A stretch of 64,000 bases of DNA, from the NCBI GenBank assembly GCA_951394405.1, contig OX596335.1:4774001-4838000 (forward strand), written 5' to 3'. This DNA comes from Coprinellus micaceus (taxonomy: Eukaryota; Basidiomycota; Agaricomycetes; Agaricales; Psathyrellaceae). The position numbers and the translations under genes are program-made. The notes under the pieces are model-generated. The model saw nothing but the letters and a program-made list of their open reading frames with translations, had not been told where the DNA came from and searched no databases. This document shows positions 31,268 to 41,135 of this stretch, one piece after another. The number at the start of each line of letters is the position of its first letter. The stretch's first letter is position 1.

Positions 31268-33790
31268 AAGTCCTTGCGCTGCCGAAACCAATCTCAAACT
31301 GGACCAAACTAAGTATTGTTATGCAGTCAGTTCATCCATGCGTGGCTTGTGAGAGAGTGGGAAGTGGGCTTTACTGCCTCCCGAGGAGGTCGTCGATAAA
31401 TACCTCAGCAAGCCCCGCGGTCGTTACAAGCGCGGCAACCCGGTTGGTCGCGAGTATTTTCCTCAGATAACCGTACGCCCGTTTTCGTTGGCTTGAGCCT
31501 TGAGGGCTTCTCAGTGACCTGATAAATTCCACAGGAAACGACGTTCCAATACACCTTTCTTCCCCTTTGTCATTCCATGTCGAAGTATGGAATGACGCGT
31601 CACGACGTATCGCGCGAACCTCCCAGCAGCCCAGAATCATTCTGGACTCACATCCACCCATTCGACACGCTCCCTCCCTTAACTTCGCATGTTCACCCCA
31701 ACTTCGTCCTTCCCCATCTCACCAAACTCATACTCAGGCACTCTGGGGACCCTCTCATTTACAATTTGATCAAGACTCGGCCTATCATTGGGAAGATATC
31801 TCGGCTCGCTATCGACTGGTGTTTTCCCCAGCTACCCAGGGCGTACGGTGTACCATAGTGGCATGGTCCAATTTTGATTTTTGATTTTTGATCTAGCCGT
31901 GCGGGAACGGATTTCGGCCGCGTGCCCGGCGCCGGGGGTAGGGTACCCGACCTGTATCCCCTCCTCCCCTTCATTTGTGTGAGTATATGAGGTGGCTCGA
32001 GAGTTAAATAGAGTCTCCCAAGGGCCAGGAAACGATATAAACACGATTCCCAAAAATCCGAGATTTTCGGAGTGTCACTCATCCCTTGCACTCGGTGAGG
32101 CTCTGGTCGAGCGCACGCACAGATACCATTGAGATACTGGTTCCATTAGCCCCTCAATAAAATCCCATTTACTGTGGGCATTTTTGTATAAGCTTGTGAG
32201 CCCTCGGTGGCCTGCCCAATAGGTTGGGAAGTTCTCTGGTAAGCTGTAGCAGGTGCCCACTGCAACTTGAAGTGCCGACCAGTTGTGTGCTCAAATGGCC
32301 ATACGCCGGAAACTCATCACGGAGCAGTCACGGAGCTGAAGGCGACGAGCGCTTCGCCGTCCGATTACTGTGCGCCAAAGTAATTTGAAACCTACTTCCG
32401 ATCCCAAAAAATCACCTACCAGGATGAAAGGCCGTCTGTAGGAAACATGCCTTGGGATGGCCGCCCCAATTGGGCCTAAAATTGGTTCTTGGAGTCTGCT
32501 GTTTCGATACCAGGAATGCTCTAGAGTAGCCGTGCGGGGGCTTGCCCAAATCTAATGTACGGTCCAGAAAAGGGTGAGTGATTCTAAAGGGAATTGGGGA
32601 GTATCAATCTTATACTAGACATGGTAACGTTGGTGATCTTGTGCTGCCTTCCCTCTGCAGCGTGCTTGACCCTTCGCAAATATGAACCTGGTGCCTATTA
32701 AATGGAGCACTTGATTTCAACTTGAATGGACGGTTTTTATTCCTCCCCAACACACCAACAATAGTGTGCTGCCATAATAGGGAATTATTCTACGCATTCC
32801 TCAAGAGTCCAGCCTCTTCTCCTCTCTGAGTAGAAAATGTCATGATATGCCTCAATGCTTGCCCGACACAGAACCTGTGACCTCGGTAACAAATTACGAT
32901 GCTGTCTGGTGACCTGGGCCATAGCATTTCTATCTAATTAAACTGGTATCAATTAGCCTCACACTAGGACTTCAATTCGTAGCATTGGTATGCCTTTACC
33001 TCTCGAAGTTCCCCCCCACAATTTCGCAATGAACGGTTTAGAGCCGCGGTCACCTGGTGGCATTCCGAAAATCTCGGATTTTTGGGAATCGTGTTTATAT
33101 CGTTTCCTGGCCCTTGGGAGACTCTATTTAACTCTCGAGCCACCTCATATACTCACACAAATGAAGGGGAGGAGGGGATACAGGTCGGGTACCCTACCCC
33201 CGGCGCCGGGCACGCGGCCGAAATCCGTTCCCGCACGGCTAGATCAAAAATCAAAAATCGAAATTGGACCATGCCACTATGGTACACCGTAAGGGCGGCG
33301 AAGAATGACCCTACGAGGAGGGAAGCCGGGACGAATTCGGAACGAGGGTGGCCATGTTGATGGTTCAACGGCAGGAAGTACTCCATTTGGGATGAATACA
33401 TCACCTGAACTGTCGCGCAGCCCAACCTCAGTTGAGCGTGGTTGGCGCTGGGGTGGCAGCGCTATCGGATTTGCGACACCGGGCCTCCCATCACGCGATT
33501 CAGCGGGTGCCGAGGCCGCCATGTCTCTCGAGAGAATCCAGCCACCCTTGTTATACTCATAGCCCCTTGCGCATTGTCGTCGGCACCCTCGTACCTTGCA
33601 CCTAGTTTATACCTTTTCTATTTTTGAACACTGGACCTGCGGACCTACGTACCTCAAGCAGAGGTCCAGCGGTCCACGGACCCACGCACTGCCGGATCTT
33701 CCAGGTCGTGGACGTTTTGGTCAATACCAATCACCAATGGACTCCTTCGAGCAGTTGGAGCAAGGAGGATACCCCTCGTAGGGCGGTCAG
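31268..33790 (+). pseudogene. HNH-4: type I HNH-like remnant, split by a TIR element
   Basis: Homology to HNH-9 starts inside intron 2 (about 31290). Exon 3 has a TGA at 31350-31352 where HNH-9 has a Tyr codon. Exon 4 starts at 31535 (TTFQYTFLPLCHSMSKYG) and runs well until 31843, where the 1448-bp element interrupts it. HNH homology resumes at 33292 for about 20 bp (AKNDPT) and again only at about 33714-33775 (SSSWSKED). The roughly 400 bp between show no HNH similarity. Exons 1-2 are missing, so this is a dead copy. Its closest relative is HNH-9. Confidence 0.82.
31844..33291. mobile_element. Non-autonomous TIR element (1448 bp, 228-bp TIRs, 6-bp TSD)
   Basis: Terminal inverted repeats 31844-32071 and 33064-33291 match over 228 bp with one difference seen; the ends read TACGGTGTACCATAG. 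It is flanked by AGGGCG at 31838-31843 and 33292-33297. The paralogue HNH-9 has the empty site with a single AGGGCG at the matching place, which proves the boundaries. The interior of about 990 bp has no meaningful ORF. TAYGG-type ends with a 6-bp duplication fit what I remember of the IS3EU superfamily, but no transposase is here to confirm it. Confidence 0.88.
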
Positions 33791-34106
33791 TCTCGTCCAG
33801 GAATAGACCAAGGGTGGTGGGCTGGGGGACGAGGGCATAGTGCTTGTTGTCATATAGCCAATGAGCCGCGGGGTTGGCTTTGTAAATACCTTTCAGCTGC
33901 CATGATTCGGTAAATATGAAAATCATACATACCGCAAACCAAGTTTCCCGACGAATTCAGGTTCAACGATCCCATCTTCTTGTCAATGTGATATTCGAGG
34001 CCTGTCATCTGCAAAGGGAAGACCGTTGGTGATACCTATTGATATTAGTCACAAAATTCTTACAAGTCCATCTCTTGCGGTCATCCGTCTAGGAATCGGA
34101 TAGACA

Positions 34107-35077
34107 GGGCCCCCCTATGTGCCTAGCTTACCCCGATCTTTAAGTCCAAAATTCGTCATGACCACTTTTGGGAATTTCGTCGCATAAGTATCGGGACCTT
34201 GGGGTTCTGCACACTTTTCGTCGCATGTTTGACCGGACGTCTACGGGTACCGCATTCGCCGCATAAAGGCGAAAAGTCGTCGGAAGGGAGAGAAAAGGAG
34301 TATTAGTGATCACCAAGGATAATCCGCGGATACGAAAGTGCCAATCCGTATCCGATCCGTGGGCTTATCCTATCCGTATCCGGCGGATTTATCCGATCAA
34401 AATGAGCCCAAGAACGTCCGAATCGGGTAACAACTGATGTAAATAAGTTCCAAAACATCATATTTAACTAAATCAAGGCTATCTGCACCAGTTCTGGTCC
34501 GTTTTGGACGTTTTTGGGCGCGTTTTAAATTCCATGGATAAGAGAATCTCAATCCTTATCCTATCCTCGACGGATTTTATCCTTTATCCTCAGGGATATC
34601 CTTATCCTTGGTTATCACTAAGGAGTATAATGACACGACTATACTATAACACACTACGAATTCAAACGCAACGATCTAATGAGAAGGATGAAATATAGAC
34701 ACTGGGGGAAGCGAAAGAACTATTCGTCGCACTCGGATTCACCACATCCCGCTGAATCGCTGAGGGAATCGTGTCGCGCTCTCCATTCCATACCCAACCG
34801 AATCACGTTTCACCGTCTCGGAGAAAGCCGCCACATGATCAATCTTTATTGCAGAGATCTGAACTCGCAGCCGCCCTGCGATGGTCGACCCAACCTCCTG
34901 CTTTCGGCGCATGAAGATCGGAGGTCGCTGGCGACGGACCCAAAAACGTCACATATATATCGGAGGGGGGTCGGTCATTAATCAAAATTCGTCACATAAG
35001 TCTCGGGGCTGAGCCATTTTTTCGGCCCATTTTCGTCGCATGAAGATCGGGGTTAGCTAGGCGTATTGTGGGGTCCT
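34107..35077. mobile_element. MULE-like non-autonomous element (971 bp, 9-bp TSD)
   Basis: Flanked by GGATAGACA at 34098-34106 and 35078-35086. Imperfect terminal inverted repeats of about 37 bp share GCCTAGCTWACCCCGATCTT. Subterminal copies of TTCGTCGCAT occur near both ends. A 9-bp duplication is typical of Mutator-like elements. No transposase ORF is present. Removing it and one duplication restores an open reading of HNH-5 exon 1, which supports the boundaries. Confidence 0.8.
34304..34620. mobile_element. hAT-like MITE (317 bp, 8-bp TSD) nested in the MULE-like element
   Basis: Flanked by AGGAGTAT at 34296-34303 and 34621-34628. The inverted ends are TAGTGATCACCAAGGATAA and the complement of TAGTGATAACCAAGGATAA. 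The interior is built of GGATA/TATCC-rich repeats and has no ORF. An 8-bp duplication and TAGTG ends fit hAT MITEs. Confidence 0.82.
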
Positions 35078-35222
35078 GGATAGACATGACAGAGGTTGAT
35101 GGCCTTCTCCTTTGAGAAGCCCTCTATGAGGCAGCGACCGCCACGAGGGAACTTGGACATAACACGCTGCTTGATCCAGTCAGGGATGCTGTTGGATCCC
35201 AGAGCACGGCTTTGTCACAAGG

Positions 35223-35461
35223 CCAGCGATACCACGTTTCCACAGGAAACATCGTGGAAACGTGCTGGAAAGGTGGGCCATGTTTCCTTTGTGAATCCCG
35301 GGGAAACACGACAAAGACATGGAGTGCGGAATTCCTTTGTTCTGCGACTAAAGCACAGCCTGCATGCTTTGACCATATTTCCGGCGGAGACACACAGGAA
35401 ACATGTGAGGCATTTCCAGCATGTTTCCAGCGTGCTTCCTCTGGAAACACGTTAACCGTGG
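35223..35461. repeat. Fold-back (imperfect inverted repeat) sequence
   Basis: GTTTCCACAGGAAAC-type and GTGGAAAC motifs at the left recur inverted at the right (GTTTCCAGCGTG, CTCTGGAAACAC). It replaces the expected 5' end of HNH-5. Target duplication not resolved; borders approximate. Confidence 0.55.
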
Positions 35462-35667
35462 TCCTGTGTGTGGTGTATCGTAGAGCGATCTAGGCATGTT
35501 AAGGAAAGGTGGAGAGGGATAGGGAGCTGGGGCCTGTCGAACACCCCTGGCTATATACCCCTCCCCCCGCGCCACAGCACCCTCCAATGGTGGGCTGGTT
35601 CCTCAATAATGAACCAGAAGTACAGTTGCATGTGGCACAAGAGTGCGGTGTGCCACAAAACATAACC

Positions 35668-35817
35668 TGCCACACCCATACTGGCCAAAGGGTCATGGTT
35701 ACAGTAACGAAGGACTCAAGACTGTGGCGTTTCACAGTGGCACGTGCTCCTGCTATAAGGGCTTCAACCAATCCCCACGCCTCTTGATCCTATTCTGCCA
35801 TCATCGCTCGAACCAGA
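35668..35817 (+). promoter_or_regulatory. HNH-6 promoter with 12-mer, CACGTG and TATAAG
   Basis: TGCCACACCCAT at 35668-35679, CACGTG at 35741-35746 and TATAAG at 35754-35759, 59 bp before the ATG. The order matches the HNH-3 promoter. Confidence 0.55.
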
Positions 35818-37092
35818 ATGCACCCCGCAAAGCCAATTTCAGAAGCTGCGAAGCGTCGAGCTGAAGCTGCAGACCCAAATGGACAGTGCTGCCTCATCGA
35901 GAACTGTCCCAAAGAAAGAGCTGTGGAGATGGTACACGTATATGCGAGAGAGAACTCTCGCGAACCAACACGGGTAAGTCGCTTTCCCCTGATGATCGAC
36001 TGTAGTACTCAGTCCAAGGACAGATGCGATCGCTTGAATGGTCCTGGAGAATGCGGAAGGGTACCCTGAATTTGGACACCCGCCGTAATATTTTCTTTCG
36101 TGAGTTCCGTCCCTTACCCACCATTTCGGAGGCCTCTGAGGCTCCACCCACTAGTTGGCTCGTCGATGCGTTCCCTCTACAAGAGCGGGAAGTGGGCGTT
36201 GCTGCCTTCAGAGGATATTGTTGAAAAATATCTAACAAAGCCTAAAAGCCGATACAAGCGCGCGATGCCATATAGCCGGGTGAACTTTCCTGAACTATCG
36301 GTACGTCGGGCTTCTTAAATCATAACCTAGGATTCAGTGCGCTGAGTAGGCTGCCAGGACGCGACATTCCAATACACCTTACTTCCTCTTTCCGATATGT
36401 CGTCCTTTGGGATCACACGCCAGGACGGCGCTCGCAATCCGCCTAGCGCAGATTCTTTTCAAACGCACGTTCACCCGTTCGATACGGTTCCGACTCTGAC
36501 TTCTCATATACACCCCAACTTTGTCCTCCTTCATCTTTCCCGGATCCTCGTTAGCCGGAGCCAAGATCCTTATATCGCGGACCTAATTCAGGCACGCCCC
36601 GTTCTCGCAAAGGTCGCCCGCCTCTCCATCTCGTGGTGCGCACCTCAGCTTCCTAAATACGCCAAAGAGGATTACACCTTCGTTTCGGCACCTCCGAAAA
36701 CGAAGCGTCATATCCGGACGGATGTTTCGGAAAATGAAGGGGAGGGTTCATCTGAGGAAGATTCGTCTGAGGTCTCAGAGGACGATGGGATGGACTACCC
36801 AACCTCAGATGGAGATAGCACATCCACTCCCCCTCGGCGTATTCGCTATCCTCCCCTCCCCCAGATCGTGCTTTACCGCGAGGCCCGTTTGTTGAAGCGC
36901 ACCTCCGACCAGCTTGAGGAAGACGACGTTGCAGGAGAACGTGACGGGAAACGGGGGAAGGTTCCAGGGGTTGAAGACGATCGTAATGATGTAGAGCAGC
37001 CTGACACTTCCGAAAGAGGTTGGACCAAGGGGGACATCGACAGCTGGGCCCGTGGGTGCTCCGTCTCCCTAGACGATCCCAACTCGGCGTAA
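35818..37092 (+). CDS. HNH-6: intact HNH_2-like protein, third His replaced by Arg, type I
   Basis: Exons 35818-35973, 36024-36099, 36155-36300 and 36358-37092 (introns 50, 55, 57 nt) give 370 aa. First His in VEMVHVYARE, Asn in LNLDTRRN, then GSSMRSLYKSGKWALLP with Arg at the third HNH position. Exon 4 has TLLPLSDMSSFGITRQ, SHIHPNFVLLHLSR, a long acidic Ser/Glu linker, TSDGDS with PPRR, a basic stretch and C-terminal GWTKGDIDSWARGC. Exon lengths 2 and 3 (76, 146 bp) are the same as in HNH-3 and HNH-9. Intact by splicing and frame; catalysis is doubtful on the Arg substitution. Confidence 0.85.
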
Positions 37093-37308
37093 AGCCTGGC
37101 ATTAAATTGCTCGCAGTTCGAAGGGTTCGGTGAGGTAATGAACGCGCGCAGATCTTGATTATATCTATACTATAGACCATGTATCACAGCTGGACCTCGG
37201 TGATCGCACACAACTTTATTCCGCTCGCGTTCGAATTCACTCTGAAAGGACGGGGGAACGGGGTTGTCGCTGTGTGGCTCTCTGTGTGGCTAAGCTTCAA
37301 GTTAGGCT

Positions 37309-37325
37309 CACGTGCTGCCTTAAAG
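37309..37325 (+). promoter_or_regulatory. HNH-7 promoter: CACGTG with TTAAAG
   Basis: CACGTG at 37309-37314, then CTGCC and TTAAAG at 37320-37325, 49 bp before the ATG. It parallels the CACGTG-TATAAG pairs of HNH-3 and HNH-6. Confidence 0.5.
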
Positions 37326-37374
37326 GGGCCCGACTTCGATCGGTTCTTACCCACGCCTCTTTTCTCCCGCTACC

Positions 37375-38678
37375 ATGCTCCACCCCGAGATGTACCAAGT
37401 GAAGACCACATCACAGGGCGCGATTGCTCGCGCTGGAAAAGCATCGCCGACTGAGCAACGATGTCTAGTCAGGAATTGTCCGAAGGAGTGGGATGTCGAG
37501 GCGGCTCATGTTGTCCCCCGCGAACGGACCTGTGACTCAAGGGAAGTGCGTATGCATCGAAATCTTCTTCCTATAGCAGAAATAATGCATGGTTAGATGA
37601 AATCCATGGAGTGGTCATGGAACATGCGCAAGGGCACTCTGAACCTGGACACCCGCCAGAACATCTTCTTTTGTGAGTGGGCCTTCGCTTTGACTCGAAG
37701 TGCACGCCCCGGTCTGAACTAAGACAGTGAGCCCCACAATGTATTCCTTCTACAAGAAAGGGAAGTGGGCATTGCTCCCTACAGAGGGTATAGTCGATAG
37801 GTTCTTTCACAAATCAGAAGATGGGGGGTGGGATCCAGTGCTCGACAGGTATGATTTCCCTGAGTTCTCTGTGAGCTCCTGCATTCTTTGGTTAAAAGTA
37901 ACCCACGAGGACTTAAAGCCAAATGTAGGAAACCGAGTTTCAGTACACTTTTCTGCCTCTGACGGCCGACCTGTCTAAGTCTGTCATCACCCGCCAGTGC
38001 GATGGCGAAGATCTCTCCCGCCCGGGTGCTGTCAAAAATCACCTCTACCCGTTCACTGACCTACCCGCCCTGACGTCGCACATCCATCCCAAGTTTGTGC
38101 TCCTACATCTGTCTCAACTCCTCGAGAGGCCGTGGAAAAACCCATACCTTAACAACCTTGTGGAGACGGATCCTCTCCTCGGGAAGGTTTCCCAACTCGC
38201 CGCTGTGTGGTGCAGGTCCCAACTACCGCTCGATGCCAGGACCGATCCGTCCTTCATCACAATCCCAACCCGAGTTAGCTCCGAACTTGAATCTGGCAGT
38301 GGGTACGGTGAATGCGATACGGACGATTACCCCTCCAGTGAAGAAACCGAGAGTAACTATGACTTTAACTCCCAAAGCTCCGACGGGGACAGCGTTGCCA
38401 CTCCCCCCCGTCGTCTCCAACGCCGTCCCGTTCGGCCAGTAATTCCAGTCCGCAGAATGTCTAAACGCCGCCTACGCCAAATGGATGGAGGGGACGCCAA
38501 CGCCGAGCTCGATACGAAGCGCAAGAGGGCACAAACCGACGAAGACGACTCCAGCGATGGCGATCGGCCGGACACTAATATTGACAGCGGTTGGACGAAA
38601 GAGGACATCTCGACTTGGGCACGCCACTGTTTAACCTCTCCGCCTCCAACCGTCAGGGTCGTTCGCAGGATAGCCTAG
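37375..38678 (+). CDS. HNH-7: intact HNH_2-like protein, third His replaced by Tyr, type I
   Basis: Exons 37375-37545, 37597-37672, 37728-37870 and 37929-38678 (introns 51, 55, 58 nt) give 379 aa. First His in VEAAHVVPRE, Asn position in LNLDTRQN, then SPTMYSFYKKGKWALLP with Tyr at the third HNH position. Exon 4: TFLPLTADLSKSVITRQ, SHIHPKFVLLHLSQ, a long acidic linker, SSDGDSVATPPRR, a basic cluster and GWTKEDISTWARHC near the end. It starts only 282 bp after HNH-6 in the same direction. Divergent from the others in exon 1 (MLHPEMYQVKTTSQGA). Intact; catalytic competence doubtful. Confidence 0.83.
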
Positions 38679-39139
38679 CCCATTCCACTCCCTGACCGTG
38701 TCCTGAACGTACAAGCGAATATGTTGGTATCCTTATCGAGTACACCTCGTATTTTTTATGCGTGTCCCTCATTAAAAGCAAGCCGCCTTGTTTCTCTCCT
38801 GTTAAAGCTACAACTACGAGAGTTTTGGGAGTACTGGATCTCCTGAACCCGTGAACTCAAACCTCAACCAGCTCGATCGAGACACGGGTCTACCACCTCG
38901 CTCATTAAGACGCCGGTCTTGAAGCTGCGGCTGCCGATGAACTATTCCTGGACCCCACCCCGGTCACGCTGGGACCAAGTACCCTAAGAGAGTAGTACGA
39001 CTTACCCTCCATGCGGCCACCTTAGAGAGGGAGGATTGTCCTGGAGACGCAACAAAGGGCTTGGGTAGGAGGATTACTTCCCAACGGATTGTCATTTTCC
39101 CACTTCGTCGCGTGGCTAGCGCACCCATACGGATTTCAG
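38679..39139. other. Intergenic, no clear gene
   Basis: 3' flank of HNH-7 and sequence before the HNH-8 remnant; earlier HNH exons could not be recognised here. Confidence 0.5.
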
Positions 39140-39549
39140 CTGAACTTTGAAGTCATAGGCTCCGACGGAGACAGCGTGTTTAACTTACAAACGCCTCTCC
39201 AAGGACATGGATGAGGACTACCACGGTACCGAACCCGGTACGAGGGTCCGAGCCGACGATGTCAACGCCTCATGGTGGGAAGAATCCGAATTCGGCGGCG
39301 GTTTCTACTACTGTAGCGTCGCCGCTCCCCCTCATCGTATCGAGTACTGTTGGTACTTCAGACGTCCGCAACGTCAAGCACAATACGAAGCGTATGAGGT
39401 GTAGAGGTGGTGAAAGCGAATCCAGCGACGAAGCTTATCGACCAGGCACTACCAGGGTTGGTCCAAGGTGGACGAAGGAAGAAATATCTAGCTGGTCCCG
39501 CGATTGCTTCGCATCTTCCGCGCCATACAGCACTACTGAGGCCACCTAG
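39140..39549 (+). pseudogene. HNH-8: C-terminal remnant of a type I HNH-like gene
   Basis: GSDGDSV (from 39158) matches the family's SDGDS motif, and WTKEEISSWSRDC (about 39462-39500) matches the C-terminal tryptophan motif; the two lie in different frames, so at least one frameshift separates them. The nuclease exons are absent. Confidence 0.72.
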
Positions 39550-39839
39550 AAACCCCTCGGAGATCGCTCGACGGGTACTCGAGTCTGTTTATCCCTTCAT
39601 GTAGCTGTATTCTGTATTGTAAACTCCGAGAATCACAAATTATTTTGCGCGATATTCTTAAGACACAGACCCTTACCAAAAACCATGGACTCGAACCTCA
39701 GGAAGGTGACCCACACGGTACGAATAAACGGCCACTGGGTGGGATGACCTCCGATCAACGGCTTGTGAATCCCCGACCTCTGATCCTCACGCCTCTTGTT
39801 CCCGTTCCACCACCACCTCCTACCCTTCATCTGAAAAGA

Positions 39840-41135
39840 ATGGTCTCTCTCAAGCCGATATCAGAGGCTGCGATAAGTCGAGCTCAAAACGCCGACCCGA
39901 ACAAGGGACGGTGCCTCATCGAAAGCTGCCCCAAAGAACGCGGGGTGCAATTCACACATGTGGTTGAGAGGGAGACTTCCCTGAACGCAGATACTGTGCG
40001 TGAATAACTTACCCACATACAGCTGCAGCACCTTAAGATAACGGTAGATGCGAGCAGTTGAGTATGCCTGGAACATGAGGAAAGGTACCCTCAATCTGGA
40101 TACTCGGCGCAATGTCTTCTTCCGTAAGTCGTGGGGCCTCCAAAAAACAATCTCAAACTGGGCTAAACTAAGTATCGTTACGCAGTCAGTTCATCTATGC
40201 GTGGCTTGTACGAGAGTGTGAAGTGGGCCTTACTGCCTCCAGAAGAGGTCGTCGATAAATACCTCAGCAAGACCCGCGGCCGTTACAACCGCGGCAACCC
40301 GCTTGGTCGAGAGGATTTTCCTCAGATAACTGTACGCCCGCTTTCGTTCGATTGCGCTTCTCGGCGACGTGACACGGCTACAGGGAACGACATTTCAATA
40401 CACTTTTCTCCCCCTCTGTGATTCCATGTCGAAGTATGGGATCACGCAACAGGAGGAATCGCAGGGGCCATCTAGCGTCGAAATGTTCATGACTCACGTC
40501 TACCCATTCAAAACGCTCCCTCCCTTGACTTCGCATGTTCACCCCAACTTCATCCTTCTCCATCACTACAAACTCATACTCAGGCGCTCTGGAGGTTCTT
40601 TCATTTCCAACTTGATCAAGACTCGGCCTATCATTGCAAAGATCTCTCGGCTGGCAATTGACTGGTGTTTTCCCAGTTGCCTAGGGCGGCGAAGAATGAC
40701 CCTACGTTCGTCGCAAATCCCAAGAGCCCTTACAGGCCAAGAGGTGGATCCGACATAGATTCAATATCCCTTGGAGAGGGCAACTCTGGGGATGAAGCAT
40801 CTGAAGGGTGGAGCGAGGATGACCACCTCGACGGCGAGAGCTCAGAAGGCGATAGCGTTGAGACCGCTCCTCGCCACATCCGATATGTTGCCCTCTCCGT
40901 ACGCGCACCTCCTCCGGCACAACGAAGCAAGCACAACTGCGACAACTTCGAAGGCGAAGGGCCCGTGGGCGAATGCGATCGCAAACGCCAGAAGATGACC
41001 AAGGCCGTCCGGGACTGTGCCAATACCGATCGCCGATGCACTCCTTCAAGCAGTTGGAGCAAGGAGGACATCGCTGGTTGGGCTCGAAGGTGCCCTACCC
41101 CGCCTGATTCCCTTACCGCCTCGAACACCGTTTAG
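39840..41135 (+). pseudogene. HNH-9: type I HNH-like gene with one-base frameshift in exon 4
   Basis: Exons 39840-39995, 40048-40123, 40186-40331 and 40384 onward. First His in VQFTHVVERE, Asn in LNLDTRRN, then SSSMRGLYESVKWALLP with Arg at the third position. Exon 4 is good up to WCFP at about 40672, where the paralogue HNH-4 has CCCC and this copy CCC. The lost base moves reading into another frame that stops at 40758. The original frame continues to 41135 with QLPRAAKNDPTF, SSEGDS and SSSWSKEDIAGWARRC, hardly decayed. Either a very young pseudogene or an assembly error in a C run. Confidence 0.82.

Larger units (their letters stand above)
33775..35215 (-). pseudogene. HNH-5: type II HNH-like remnant, exon 1 split by a MULE-like element
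   Basis: Exon 1 text (35215-35087) reads IPDWIKQRVMSKFPRG and INLCHVYP, keeping the first His; after the 971-bp insertion it resumes at 34097 (IPRRMTARDGL) up to a GTAAGA donor. Exon 2 (34008-33942) has GLEYHIDKKMGSLNLNSSG. Exon 3 (about 33896-33775) has AAHWLYDNKHYALVP with the third His. Then the frame runs into the antisense of the HNH-4 tail: the 3' exon is gone and the two convergent remnants are fused at about 33775. No ATG remains upstream, where a fold-back repeat begins. All three HNH positions were present before disruption. Confidence 0.75.

Noticed and set aside
32072..33063. Search for a transposase inside the 1448-bp TIR element
   Set aside because: Only short frames without catalytic motifs; treated as non-autonomous.
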